From positions 758,248 through 810,878 of the forward strand of contig CAJNDS010002202.1 of the NCBI GenBank assembly GCA_905221605.1: a stretch of DNA of 52,631 bases. The letters are read 5' to 3'. Positions 27,536 through 38,254 of the stretch are shown piece by piece. A program made the translations under genes and the position numbers. The stretch is from Symbiodinium natans. Its lineage: Eukaryota > Sar > Dinophyceae > Suessiales > Symbiodiniaceae. The notes beneath the pieces are model-generated. The model was not told the origin of the DNA. It worked only from the letters and a program-made list of their open reading frames with translations, and searched no databases. Numbering within the stretch: position 1 is the stretch's first letter; each line of letters opens with the position of its first letter.

Positions 27536-28381
27536 GTTTAGGGTTTAGGGTTTAGGGTTTGCAGACAGCAGAAATGCTTTGGCTAGCTGTTTCCAAAACT
27601 CACATCCAAGGGAAACAGGGTTAACATATGGGGCTTTTAAGGCGATATTCCCTAAACCCTAAACCCTAAACCCCAAAAAAATCAGGGAGCCCTTTAGCAG
27701 CAAGTCAGCTGAGGCCGCGACAGGCGATAGTACTCCTTTGGCACAGTGGGCTTACTATTCCTAGACATGAACCCGCAGACCCAATAAGGGAACATGTCAA
27801 ACGTCCCAAGGTCCTACCCGGTTTGGGGTTTGGGGTTGAGAGTTTGGTATTAAGGTTAAGTCGCTTTCGGAACAATGTTCAGAATCATCTTTTTAAATAC
27901 CAATACTAAACATGAATTGATTACTGTTGTCATTTAAGCCGGCCTAGAGGGCGCCACTTGCGGCAGTCCTTCCCTACCGAATCAGGGCTCATTTTATACA
28001 GAGTACCCTGAGCAACCCGAACCCCAAATCCCAAACCCGGCTTTCTCAACCAAACCCAAAACACTAATGCTCCACCCTGTTTAGTCAATTTGCGTGGGCT
28101 ATTCAGGACACACTGACTGTTTGGGGGTGCAGACCAGGTCACTCTTTGAAGTCAAACAGTTCCCGAAATCCGGCAATTTTGTTTAAGGATTTGTTTCGGC
28201 CCGGAGGCTCCGAATTTGGATGCCTTGGTCTCTTGGCTTAAAGCCGGGCCTTCTGATTTTAAAGCCGGGCCTTTTGATTTTAAAGGCCGACCTTATCTAT
28301 TCCAACCGGCCCGAAACCATTAATTTCCTTTAAGGAAACCAAAACCCTAAACCCTAAACCGCAAACCCTCGAATCTCCAAG

Positions 28382-28477
28382 GAAATGCGGCCACGGCGCG
28401 ATACTGTAGGAAGTCCCTGGTGTCGCTGCGCGGCAGCCCCACCCCTCGCCGATGCCGTTGGCCACCTCTCCATGGGC
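28382..28477 (+). CDS. Exon-like island, 32 codons
   Basis: It follows ATCTCCAAG and ends GGC|GTAGGGTTT, a telomere-like donor. Phase 0, including SPWCRCAAAPPLADAVGH. The - strand is open too. Confidence 0.4.
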
Positions 28478-28746
28478 GTAGGGTTTAGGGTGTAGGGTTT
28501 AGGGTTTAGGGTGTAGGGTTTAGGGTTGAGGGTGTAGGGTTTAGAGCTTATAGGGTTTTGGGTTCAGGGGTTTTGACCATGAAAAATTGGCTCCCAATCC
28601 TAAACCCTGCAATCACCGAAACCTACTGAGCCGTCTAGGGTTGAGGGTCTCGGGTTTAGGGGACTTCTTGCAAGATTCTTCTACCCTGCCCGCAAACCCG
28701 AAGCCCGAAACGCTAGAGCCTAAACCCCCATAAGCCATGCTTCCAG

Positions 28747-28823
28747 GGGACACTAGCCCCACCGTAGACGATAGCATCAGCCAAGAGAAGGCTCGCGGCA
28801 CCTGGGCAAGAGTTGGCGTTCAG
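28747..28823 (+). CDS. Exon-like island, 77 nt, CAG|GTTTAGGG donor
   Basis: It follows CATGCTTCCAG and ends GTTCAG|GTTTAGGG, a canonical CAG|GT junction formed with the first telomeric unit. It has two bases plus 25 codons, including TSPTVDDSISQEKARGTWAR. Strand unambiguous. Product unknown. Confidence 0.55.
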
Positions 28824-28829
28824 GTTTAG

Positions 28830-29380
28830 GGCTTCTGGGGTTTAGGGTTTAGGGTTTAGGCTCAGGGTTTCGGGTTTTAGAGCTCAGGGCTTGTTAGGGT
28901 TTAGGATTGTGGGGCTGGTGTAATGGGGTCTCGGGCATAGAAAAGTTGTGATTTCTCGCTTAGGGCTTAGGGCAAAGAAGCACCCGATTTGCTTGGCTCA
29001 TTCACTGGGTTCAGGGTTTAGGGCTGACTTGCTCTTTCTTAGTGGGCTGATTAGGTTCCTTTTGTACAGAAATCCCTTGAAGAGTTATATGGGGGAAGGT
29101 AAGGCAGACGATGCAGGTAGGTCCTGAATTCAATACTAAGAACAACCTCAATCCCAACTTCCCTGTAAACCCTCTACACAAATATTCATCCATATGATCC
29201 TCTCTAACCCACAAAGGAAAATATAGAATGTCCCAAGGTCCTAGCCAAAGCCACCAAGCTTTGGGACGAGGTATTTCCCCCAAGAGTAACCCTAGGAAAA
29301 GGTCAAGACAAGCCTTTTGGCTTTTAAGAGATTTGGGGTTTAGGGTTTAGGGTTTCGGGTTTCCGGTCAAGGGTTTCGGG
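28830..29380. other. Unassigned mosaic
   Basis: Weak TTTAGGG runs and A/T-richer unique DNA. An open - frame at 29011-29283 shows no splice edges or recognisable motif. Confidence 0.4.
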
Positions 29381-29392
29381 TTTAGGGCTTAG

Positions 29393-29443
29393 AAAAGTCG
29401 AGGGCCCGAGTTCCGTGGTGGTTTTGGCTCCTTCGAAGACGGA
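29393..29443 (+). CDS. Small exon-like island
   Basis: The acceptor is GGGCTTAG| (telomere-like) and the donor is before GTGTAG. It reads KVEGPSSVVVLAPSKT. A second + frame is also open. Confidence 0.3.
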
Positions 29444-30148
29444 GTGTAGAAATCCGAAATCTTCAAACCTAAACACCAAACTGTCAAACCTCGAGCCCTA
29501 GTCCCTTCAAAACCAAACATGGGTTTGGGGTTTAGGGTTTAGGGTTTAGGGTCAACCCTAAACTGCTATTTGCTTAATCCCTTACAAGGAAGAATGCTCT
29601 CTTGTATTTTTTTGGAGGGGGGGCCTTAAGCAAGCTGTAGAAAATTCCAAACCCCTACGGACCACCTCAGTCAGAGTCTGGACAGGAGCAAGGCTTCAGT
29701 TCAAGGCATTCAAGCCCGAAACCTCAAGTGCTAGGGGTTGAGGTTTTAGGGTTTTCGGTTTAGGTTGTAGGGCCATGGGGTTTGGGGTTTGGGGCCTGGG
29801 GTTTGGGCTTTGGGGTTTAGAGACCCCGTAGCTGTTGTTACTTTGTTGGAGGTTCCAAGTTTCTTCTTAGACCTCGCTTCTCAGCCAACGAGATTGGTGG
29901 TCTAGGTAAGCTTGCCGAGCAGGCTGAGGGGGGGGGGGTGAGGTGAGGAGGGGGCTCGTAGAATGTCAACCATGTCTACTCATCCTACAGCCCTATAGCC
30001 TGCACCCTAAACCCTGTGCACGTTTTAGGCTTAGGGGACTACACCCTAAACACCCTAAACCAACCCTTAACCCTAAACCCGAAACCCTAAATAAACGGTT
30101 GGTGGTGGGGGGGGGGGGGTGGTGGTGGGGCGCTCTGCGTTTGTTCAG

Positions 30149-30232
30149 GCGTCCCCGAATGAGGCCACGACCGAAGTTGCCGAAAAAGTGCCAGTTGAAG
30201 AGCAAGAGGACCTCGAGGGACAGCACGGGCAA
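30149..30232 (+). CDS. Exon-like island, acidic, 28 codons
   Basis: It follows GCGTTTGTTCAG and reads ASPNEATTEVAEKVPVEEQE in phase 0. It ends CAA|GATTTAGGG, so it would need a GA donor, a class reported for dinoflagellate introns. Strand unambiguous. Confidence 0.5.
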
Positions 30233-30918
30233 GATTTAGGGTTCAGGGTTTAATTAGGGTTTAGGGCTTCGGGTCTAGGGTTTAGGGTTTCATATTCTTC
30301 TGGGGCTATGGGAAATTATGGGGTGGCTTTGAACAAGGCTCCCAGAACTATGTAGGGTAGGTTTGGGGCAACTTTCCATGGCTTTGTAAGATTATATGGG
30401 GACTAAACCCTAAACACTAAACCCAAGGGGGTACTAAAAAGTTACTTTTTTGTTGGGGGGTAAAAGTTTAAGGCTCAGTGGCGAAGCGTCAAGAGATTTG
30501 GGTCTGCGGGAGGGCTCAAGAATTTAGGGTTTAGGGTTTAGGGCTTAACGATGACAAAGTAACTGTGAAAAGCCAGCAGGCTAAGGCTTCGACAACACTC
30601 ATGGACTTGAGTTTTGGGGCTTGATGGGGTTTAGGGTTTAGGGTTTAGGGTTTAGTGGGTTTGGGGTTGAATTCGGGTTCGAAGTCTTGCCGTGCAGGCA
30701 CATTTCCGGGGGTGGCTCTTTACTTCCCCTGCTTCTCTCTCCCCCCCCACCGCCACTTTAGGGAATCTAACTCAGGAGATTGTCTGGGCTGGCTTTAGGG
30801 CTCTTAGGGTTTAGGGCTGGGGTTTAGGGTTAGGGTTTGGGGTTTAAGCTTATTTCAGGCTTAGAGGCCCAACCGAGAATGGATCAAACACCTTCGGGTC
30901 TACTTTACCCATACACAG

Positions 30919-31003
30919 GGTCCGCTTTTTGGTATTAAGGGGCTCATAAGGGTACCTAAAGCAGAAACAAAAGGGGATAAGGGCCCACTCTGGGTCCCAG
31001 TTG
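30919..31003. mobile_element. Partial MITE-like element, family M1
   Basis: Interior CCGCTTTTTGGTATTAAGGG and right end CCCACTCTGGGTCCCAG match M1. The left end is degraded. Confidence 0.65.
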
Positions 31004-31480
31004 CCCTAGACCCTAAATCTAAACCCTAAAGCTAAACCCGGACCCTGAACCCTAAACCCTAAACCCTAAACCCTGAACCCTAAACCCTAAACCCTAAATC
31101 TCAACCCTGCAACAAGGAATAAGGGCCGACTGTGTGAGACCGGGCTTAGGAACAGGTGGATACAAATTCCGAAATAGCCCGCTGGGAGCCCTCCTAAACC
31201 CTAAACCCTAAAGCCCTGAACCGCACCCCGACCCGCCAACAACCTGGAACGCATCTGACGCCATTTTTTTGTGGCACAGAACCTTCACGTCGCTTTTAAT
31301 GAATGGGGTTTCGGGAGTAGGGTATAGGGGTTTAGGGGTTGGTGGGTTAGGGTTTAGGGTTTAGGGCTAGGGTTCAGGGTTTAGGGCTAGGGTTCAGGGT
31401 TTAGGGTTTAGGGTTAGGGGTTGAGGGGTTTAGGGTTTAAGGTTTAGGCCACAAGGCAAAATGTGGCCAAGCGACGCCAC

Positions 31481-31535
31481 AAAGCCCTGGGCGCCAGTTG
31501 CTTCGTCAGATAGTTGGGTTTCGCTTGCTGGCTCT
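31481..31535 (-). CDS. Exon-like island
   Basis: It follows ATCAAGACAG on - and ends GGCTTT|GTGGCG. It reads EPASETQLSDEATGAQGF, and the frame stays open beyond. Confidence 0.4.
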
Positions 31536-31783
31536 CTGTCTTGATGGGGTTCGGGTTTAAGGCTTAGGGTTTGGGTTTCGGGTACTTGCGTGGTCGCTTC
31601 ATGTGCGTCCATATTTGAATGTACGCCATACCCGGTAAAACCCAACGGCCCATACTGTAGAACCCTTGGTTTGGGGTTTAGGTTTAGGGTTTAGGGTTTA
31701 GGGCGCAAGGTTCAAGGAGAGATGCCCTCAACGTGCCCTTAGACCCCGCTTGAGGGTGGGCTTGTGCCAGTAAAAGTGTTTGC

Positions 31784-31810
31784 GGGGGGGGGGGGGGGGG
31801 GGGGGGGGGG
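31784..31810 (+). repeat. Poly-G run, 27 bases
   Basis: Uninterrupted G run. Confidence 0.95.
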
Positions 31811-32311
31811 CGAACTAACACACTGCATTTCTGTCTGACCGCTCACTATACCAAACTTCCGATCTTGCTCACCCACCCCTAAACCCTAAACCCTAAATCC
31901 TAAACCCTGAAACTTCCGATCTTAAATCAGCTGGTGGGGCTTGGTGCGAGGGGGCGCAGGAGGCACCCTCCACGTGCAAACGCAATGCTCACATGATGGG
32001 AAAAGCCCCCCCCCTACTTGAGCGTCCAGAAGGAAGACCCTAGACCCTAGACCCTAAACCCTAAACGCTTTTGAATCTCTAAACCTGCCCCGTGAAGCAG
32101 AAGCCCTTCAACCTTGAGCCGAGCACAGACGTCAAGGCTTTTGGCGGTTTAGGGCTTTCAGGGTTTAGGGCTTTTAGAGCTTGTAGAGTTTTATGGGGTT
32201 TGAATTGGCTTGAATTGGGTTTTGTAAAGATTAATGGGGTTTAACGGGGTTTCATCGGGCTAAAAAAGGTTATAAGTGCACGCATCAAGAGGCTTCACCC
32301 CTGCAAGGTAG

Positions 32312-32420
32312 CTTGGACTTCCTGCGCCCAAGTCGCCTGCAACGGAGGCGACGAAAAACACCATGGATTCGGTCACCACTCTTCCTGGAGCCGGACACGC
32401 AGCAAGCCCAATCACACAAC
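32312..32420 (+). CDS. Exon-like island, basic
   Basis: It follows CAAGGTAG and reads LDFLRPSRLQRRRRKTPWIR then SPLFLEPDTQQAQSHN. The right edge runs into CCCTAAA without a clear donor. An alternative + frame begins with ATG (MDSVTTLPGAGH). Confidence 0.35.
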
Positions 32421-32854
32421 CCTAAACCCTAAAAACCCGAACCCCTAAATAGATTTCCCCTAAACCTTAAACCCTAGACCCTAAACCCTAAACCCTAGAC
32501 CCTAAAGCCTCAACCCTAAACCCTGAACCCTAAACTGGACCTAACCCTGAACACTAAACCCTAAAGACGGTTCAGGGATTATGGGCTTCCCAGGTTTTGC
32601 AGGAATCTAGGACATGAAGGGCTTCTGGAGAAGTTTAGGGCCTAGGCTTTTCTTGAGACGGCTTTGTGACGGCATTCGTTCAAGGGCTTCGCTATCTGAG
32701 AAGAATTTGCCCTAAACCCCAAATCCTGACCCATAAACCCTAGCCTAAACCCCCTAAACCCTAAACCCCAAACCCTAAACCCCAAACCCCAAACCCTAAA
32801 CCCTAAACAGGGGCCAGGGTAGCACTGGGGAGCATATGGAGTCGTTCACGTGAA

Positions 32855-33295
32855 CGAAGTCCGGGATTTGAGTTGGTGGATCTGAATGGCACAGCGGCGT
32901 TTTAGGGTTCATGGGGTTTTACGGCTGCCATATGCATGTCAGCAAGCGGGCGTGTCTTTCTAGCGAAAGCGGTGAGCGCGTCGGCGCAGACTCAAGATAC
33001 GACAGGAATTGTGTGCCTTGGGGTAGAAGCTTTTCAGCCCAATATGTCTTCGATGATCGATTGATGTGGCGGTGTGGTCGAGGTAATCATCTAAAATGGG
33101 GAGGCCGTATTCTACATTGAGCCAGTATCTTCGGGGGTGTCCTCTTCTTACCGATTTAGCAACTTTAACCCTATCTTTATATCCTGGTGAGAGAAAACCA
33201 CATGGTGCTTGCAAAGGATATTTTGCCCACTATTTCCTTCTTCAAATCTTCAATTTGTCAGAGTGGTGATTGCCCCATCCAACTCCGACCTAAAC
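32855..33295. other. Telomere-free stretch, lower GC
   Basis: About 440 bases without repeats. A - frame is open over 32960-33214 (contains SVRRGHPRRYWLNVEYGLPI), with an internal CTCACCAG| ... |GTAAGAAG pair that would define a small exon. The + strand is open at 32911-33120. Not recognised. Its composition differs from that of the GC-rich islands. Confidence 0.4.
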
Positions 33296-33457
33296 CATAA
33301 ACCCTAAACCCTAAACTAGAGGGGAAGTCTTGGAAAATTGCGCGGAGGCGGGTTGACTTGACTGCTAGCGGGATGTCCTCCGGTCTTCCCCCACCTTCCT
33401 CTCCTGAACCCTAAACCCTAAAAACCCAACACCCTAAACCCTAAACCCTAAACCGGC

Positions 33458-33597
33458 CTCCGGGTCGTTCTCGCTTCTCTTTGCGTTTGTTGCTTCTTGA
33501 ACATTTCCCGCTCGGCTTTGCCCATGACTCCGACTTTGATCGGGTCTACGAAGTCATTTGTTACCTCCATGATGGGCTCGCTTACCATGCCGCAATC
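33458..33597 (-). CDS. Exon-like island, 46 codons
   Basis: It follows CGGCAAAG on - and ends CGGAG|GCCGG (GC donor). It reads CGMVSEPIMEVTNDFVDPIK then VGVMGKAEREMFKKQQTQRE. Length, charge pattern and absence of stops make this one of the best coding segments here. No family recognised. Confidence 0.5.
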
Positions 33598-34038
33598 CTT
33601 TGCCGTTTAGGGCTTAGGGTTTAGGGCTAGGGTTTAGGGTTTAGGGTGTGGGGTCTGGGGTTCTAAGCTTTCGGCTTTCGGGCTAGGGTTTCCGGTTTAG
33701 GTTCTTTCTAATAGGGCTTTGGGCGTTTCATGAGACTCCTCCTTGCAAGGGTACCAACAGGGTTTAGGGTTTAGGGTTTAGGGTTTTGGGTTTAGGGCCT
33801 GGAGCTCAGGCGCATGTGCGCTGGAGGTTTAGGGTTTCGGGTTTGGGGTTTAGGGCTTAAGGTTTAGGGTTGAGGGGTATGCGGTTTCGAGTGTAGGGTT
33901 GAGGGATTGGGCGGCTTAGGGGTAGTGAGTCCCCGCAAACAACTAGGGGGCCTGCCTCGAAACCCTGCACCCTGAATCCTAAACCCTAAACCCTAAACCC
34001 TGAACCCTAAACCCTAAAGCCTAAACCCCACACCCAAG

Positions 34039-34080
34039 AAAGGCAAGCGTCTGGAGAGCAGCAACGTGGAGCATGCCTGA
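34039..34080 (+). CDS. Possible terminal exon
   Basis: It follows CACACCCAAG and reads KGKRLESSNVEHA then TGA, phase 0. Short, so uncertain. Confidence 0.3.
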   Translation, partial: KGKRLESSNVEHA

Positions 34081-34285
34081 GATGCATGGGGTGCCCGAGG
34101 TTCCCTCTATAAATAACCTGGGTTTAGGGTTTAGGGTTTAGGAATTAGGGTTTAGGGCTCCCTCCCCTACCCCCCAAATTAAGGCTATTTAGGATGATTA
34201 AGCCGAATTTTGGTTGTTTAAGGGGGGAACCTACAGGGGGGTGCGTGGGGTAGGGTAGAGGGGGGTGGGGGGGGGGAACCCATGC

Positions 34286-34437
34286 TAGTTGCTCTCTGGC
34301 AGACACTACATGGTCCCTTGGCATGGGCCCTTAACAAGGGGCCTCTTATATACCCTCATATACCCCAGAAAACAAGGGCCAATACATCAGAACCCTTTAA
34401 AGAAGGGAAGGGGCCATAGTAAAGGCCCATGAAACTA
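34286..34437. mobile_element. MITE-like element, family M2
   Basis: Left arm TAGTTG ... CACTACATGGTCCCTTG, right arm ending CCCATGAAACTA. It shares AGAACCCTTTAAAGAAGG with the other M2 copies. Confidence 0.75.
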
Positions 34438-34958
34438 CCCTGAGACTGTCCGCCGCAACCAATGCCTATATCGACCCTTTTTTGTGTAGCGCCCACCACA
34501 AATTCACAGCCCAAACACTATAAAACATGGAACCTAAAGCAACGCCATAGCAGAACTAAATCCGCGCACCCTAAACCCCTAAACCCTAACCCGAAACGCC
34601 TCGCAAAAGAAGACTGGCCTCAACCTTCACCCTAAGCCCTTCGCATAGCCAGTCCGAGACGCTGTCATACACAGCGAGGCAGCAGCGATCTCACAAGGAG
34701 AAGGATCGGGACTTGGGGTTTTGAGGTCCAGGGTTTAGGGTGGGCCAGAGGAAAAAGGGGTTTTGGGGGCTTTAGTGTTTAGTTTCGGGTTTAGGGTTCA
34801 GGGCTAGTTTAGCTTGATGGTGTAGGTAGGGTTTAAGTTATTAAGGTTAGGGTGTATGGGGCGACTTGGGTCCAGTATAAGGCTAATGGCTTTCAGCAAC
34901 GGAGGCACCGAAAGATCTGAGAGATAAGGTTTAAGGTTTGGGGCTCAGGGTTAAGTTA

Positions 34959-35114
34959 CTAGACCCAAGAGTAACCTAGGATCAAAAAGGGCGCCCTTTT
35001 CTGGATTAAAGGGGCTGATTCAGGGAGCCCAAACATTAACAAACGGGAATCAGAGTACGTAAACCCTAAACCCTAAACCCTAAACAAAAGGAATAACCGC
35101 CTGCCCTGGGTCTA
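34959..35114. mobile_element. MITE-like element, family M1, split by telomeric units
   Basis: Left CTAGACCCAAGAGTAACCTA, interior GGGCGCCCTTTTCTGG, right CCTGCCCTGGGTCTAG. Three CCCTAAA units (35062-35084) sit inside the element, between CAGAGTACGT and AAAAGGAATAA. Confidence 0.8.
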
Positions 35115-35539
35115 GGTTAAGATGCGGGGCAGCTCCTCAGGAATCCTCCGAGGATCATGGGATTCAGACTCGTACCCCTAAGTCTGTACCCTGAAGGCTT
35201 CCCCCGTAAGGCGGGTTTAGGGTTTAGGGTCTAGGGTTTAGGGTTTAAAGCCCTCATATCCCCAAACCCAGGAGCACAACCGTAGGGGTCGCCATGAAAA
35301 GTCGCACCCTGAAGTTTAGGGTTTCCCTAAATCCTAAACCCTAAGCCCTGAACCCTAAACCCTGAAACCCAAGCCCTAAACCCAAGACACAAAAACCTCA
35401 AACCCCAAACCCTGATCCCTAAACCCTAAACCCTACCTACGCCCTCAAGCTCTCACCGCCAACCCCAGCTCTAACCCCACAGCCAGGCACCACGATGAAA
35501 GCGAATCCGCAGAACTCGGCGCTCCAGCCTAGGGTTTAG

Positions 35540-35625
35540 GGCTAAGGATTTAGGGTTTATAGGGTTTAGGGTTTAGGGTTTAGGGTTTAGGGTTTAGGGT
35601 TTAGGGTATAGGGTTTAGGGTTTAG
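35540..35625 (+). repeat. TTTAGGG block
   Basis: About 12 units. Confidence 0.95.
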
Positions 35626-35737
35626 GGTCTATGCTTTAGGGGTTTTCCGGTTTGAACTCGAGGCTCCGGGTTTCAGAGGTCCCCGAGTCCTGTAGGAAAA
35701 TTCGTGTGCCCTTTCAAGATCGGGGGGTTTAGGGTCT

Positions 35738-35785
35738 AGGAGGGTATAGGAGGGTATAGGATGGTATAGGAGGGTATAGGAGGGT
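35738..35785 (+). repeat. AGGGTATAGG decamer array
   Basis: Five copies of a 10-bp telomere-like unit, one with a T change. Confidence 0.9.
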
Positions 35786-35951
35786 TTAGGGTTTAGGGTT
35801 TAGGGTAGGGCTTTGAGTTTTGGGTGTAGGGTTTAGGGTCAGGCTCCTATAGCAGGTATTTACGGGGTATGGGGTGCACTGCCCGCTTTGAACGGGGATA
35901 CAGTCAGGGTTTTGGGGTAAGAATACTTGGCGGTTCATGGGTACTCAAAAG

Positions 35952-36060
35952 TAGTTGCATGGTCCCTTAGTATGGGCCCTGAAAAGATAATCTAAAGGCG
36001 GCCCCTTATGTATCCCTTATTCAAGCAGGTTAGGGACCATATTCAGGGCCCATACAGCTA
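35952..36060. mobile_element. MITE-like element, family M2 (diverged)
   Basis: Left arm TAGTTGCATGGTCCCTTAG, right arm GGGCCCATACAGCTA. Confidence 0.7.
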
Positions 36061-36092
36061 ATTTTAGAATCTTAAGCTCGTACCCCTAAGGA

Positions 36093-36245
36093 TGCCCTAA
36101 ACCCTAAACCCTAAACCCTAAACCCCAAACCCTAAACCCTAAACCCTAAACCCTCATCCCTAAACCCTAAACCCTAAAACCCTAAACACTAAACCCTAAA
36201 CCCTAAACCCTAAACCCTAAACTCCGAACCCCAAACCCCAAACCC
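36093..36245 (-). repeat. CCCTAAA block
   Basis: About 20 units, left of an island. Confidence 0.95.
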
Positions 36246-36288
36246 TTTAGCAGTCCTTAGAGTCTTAAGCCCTGAAGCCTTCCTTGAC

Positions 36289-36366
36289 CTGAGTGGACGA
36301 GTGGCCGTACGACACCTCGAGCAGCATGATCGTTGCCACCTCGCGGAAAGACAACACCCGGTGTGC
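36289..36366 (-). CDS. Exon-like island
   Basis: The - reading contains RVLSFREVATIMLLEVSYGH and ends TCAG|GTCAAG, a good donor. The acceptor is unclear. The + strand is open (contains GRVAVRHLEQHDRCHLAER) and ends before GTAGGG. Confidence 0.4.
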
Positions 36367-36374
36367 ACAAGGAG

Positions 36375-36522
36375 TTTGGTAGGGTAAGGAGTTTGGCAGG
36401 GTTTAGGGTTTAGGGTTTAGGGTTTAGGGTTTAGGGTTTAGGGTTTAGGGTTTAGGGTTTAGGGTTTAGGGTTTAGGGTTTAGGGTTTAGAGTTTTGGTA
36501 GGGTAAGGAGTTTGGCAGGGTT
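36375..36522 (+). repeat. Telomeric array between perfect 29-bp direct repeats
   Basis: The 29 bases at 36375-36403 (TTTGGTAGGGTAAGGAGTTT and onward) recur exactly at 36494-36522. Between them lie about 12 TTTAGGG units. Confidence 0.9.
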
Positions 36523-36604
36523 CAGGGTTTAGGGTAGTTTAGGGGTATAGGGTTTGGGGTTGCAGCATGAACTCAAAATTCAGGATATAGGGTTTAGGGT
36601 TTAG

Positions 36605-37340
36605 GCTTTGCCTTTGCGTGGTCTGCTCGACACAAGTCATCTTGGCATCTGGGTGCAGGGTTTTAGGCCATAGGGTTGGCCTTAGCCGTTGGCAGTAAAA
36701 GCGTTTTGGGTTTAGGGTTTAGGGTTTAGGGTGTTGAGGTTTCAGGGTCCAGGGTTCAGGGTTCGGGGCGGTGAGCCATGCACCAACAAAGCGGAGCAAA
36801 CTAGACCCCATGTTAACAACGGAACTTGAACGAAGCCAACAAAAAGACAGCCGGTAAAACGAACCTATAACCACTCACCCCCCACATCCACAACAAGCAA
36901 AAACACGTCTTACCGCATTCGAAAGCCGCATGTAACCCTCAAGGGAAGGGTGTTTCAAGTTTAGGGGCTTATCTAGGTTTAGGGGGCAAGAATAGTGGGT
37001 TTGGGGGGGGCTTAGGGGTTAACGGGAAGTTTGTGAAATTCCCAGACCGCTGCCCTTAGAACAAGAAAGAGCGTCATTGGGAGAACGGGGGGAGGGGGCG
37101 TAGTAGTATTATATAGGGGCCGTAAGAATTAGAACAGTGTTTGGGGGGTTATTACAGTTTACGTATGTACGGACCAGCAGGGAATACCACTATACTAAAT
37201 CCTGAACCCTGAACCCTCAACCCTAAATCCTAACCATTATAGAATTATTCCGACCCCATAGTATGTGAGGGGGTGGTGCTGAGTTGACTAAATTATGGTG
37301 CCCCAGTCCTAGAAACCAGCTACTACTCTTTGCTTAAGAA
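36605..37340. other. Unassigned stretch
   Basis: Few telomeric units. A/T-richer DNA near 36780-36930 and 37060-37330. No convincing exon or element ends seen. Confidence 0.4.
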
Positions 37341-37531
37341 ACCCCTCAAGCATGTTTAGGGTTTAGGGCTTTAGGGTTTAGGGTTTAGGGTTTAGGGGTT
37401 TAGGGCTTAGGGTTTAAAATACCAATATATTCTTCCCTATAGGTGTTTTCAGGGGTTTTTAAAGCCAATAGTTTATCCCAGTTTCTGCCCACAAGCGCGC
37501 CAACTCCCGAAACTCCCAATCTCCTCCACGA

Positions 37532-37631
37532 NNNNNNNNNNNNNNNNNNNNNNNNNNNNNNNNNNNNNNNNNNNNNNNNNNNNNNNNNNNNNNNNNNNNN
37601 NNNNNNNNNNNNNNNNNNNNNNNNNNNNNNN
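37532..37631. other. Assembly gap, 100 N
   Basis: Exactly 100 N, the usual placeholder for a gap of unknown size. ORFs drawn across it are artefacts. Confidence 0.99.
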
Positions 37632-37648
37632 ATTTTAGGATTCTTAGG

Positions 37649-37672
37649 TGTGTGTGTGTGTGTGTGTGTGTG
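37649..37672 (+). repeat. (GT)12 microsatellite
   Basis: Dinucleotide run just right of the gap, a plausible cause of the assembly break. Confidence 0.95.
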
Positions 37673-37857
37673 TTTAATTGCTTGCAGGGTGTTAGGAAAA
37701 TTCCACCCCCTGAGCTCGGGGCATTGGGCCAGGATCATCCAGAAGGTTTTCTCTTTCGACGGTGTGATTTTGTTCCACCTGGGATTAGGGTTTAGGGGTT
37801 AGGGTTTAGGGTTTATGGTGTTTTTGGATGTCGGGTTTAGGGTTTGGGGTTCATAGC

Positions 37858-37992
37858 TAGTTACATGGTCCCTTAGCAAGGGCCCTTCAAAAGGGGACCC
37901 CTATATACCCCTCATATACCCTATGAAACCCAAGGGCCCATACACCCGAACCCTTTAAAGAAGGTAAGGGACCATAGTTGGCCATGTAACTA
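37858..37992. mobile_element. MITE-like element, family M2 (complete)
   Basis: Left arm TAGTTACATGGTCCCTTAGC. The right end reads GGGACCATAGTTGGCCATGT then AACTA. 135 bp, non-coding. It ends 3 bp before the left end region of an M1 copy. Confidence 0.85.
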
Positions 37993-38002
37993 CCCTAAGA
38001 TT

Positions 38003-38062
38003 TCTAGACCCGAGTATCCCAGGAATAGAAAGGGTGCCCTTTTTTGGTTTGAAGGGGAGCTC
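38003..38062 (+). mobile_element. Left half of MITE family M1
   Basis: CTAGACCCGAGTATCCCAGG then GGGTGCCCTTTTTTGGTTTG matches M1. The right half is absent. Confidence 0.65.
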
Positions 38063-38177
38063 TGGGGCTTTGGGCCTCTAGGGTGTCTAGGCTTGGGACG
38101 ACTAGGGTGGGGGGGGGAGGGGGTAAGGTGATGTGATCAGTTCCCGGACAAGTCTCAACATGGGCGGGAAAAGAAAC

Positions 38178-38254
38178 AAACCCTAAACCCTAAACCCTAA
38201 ACCCTAAACCCTAAACCCTAAACCCTAAACCCTAAACCCTAAACCCTAAACCTA
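38178..38254 (-). repeat. CCCTAAA block
   Basis: 11 perfect units. Confidence 0.98.

Noticed and set aside
37400-37802. ORFs of 112 and 119 codons on both strands
   Set aside because: Both are drawn through the 100-N gap and a GT microsatellite.
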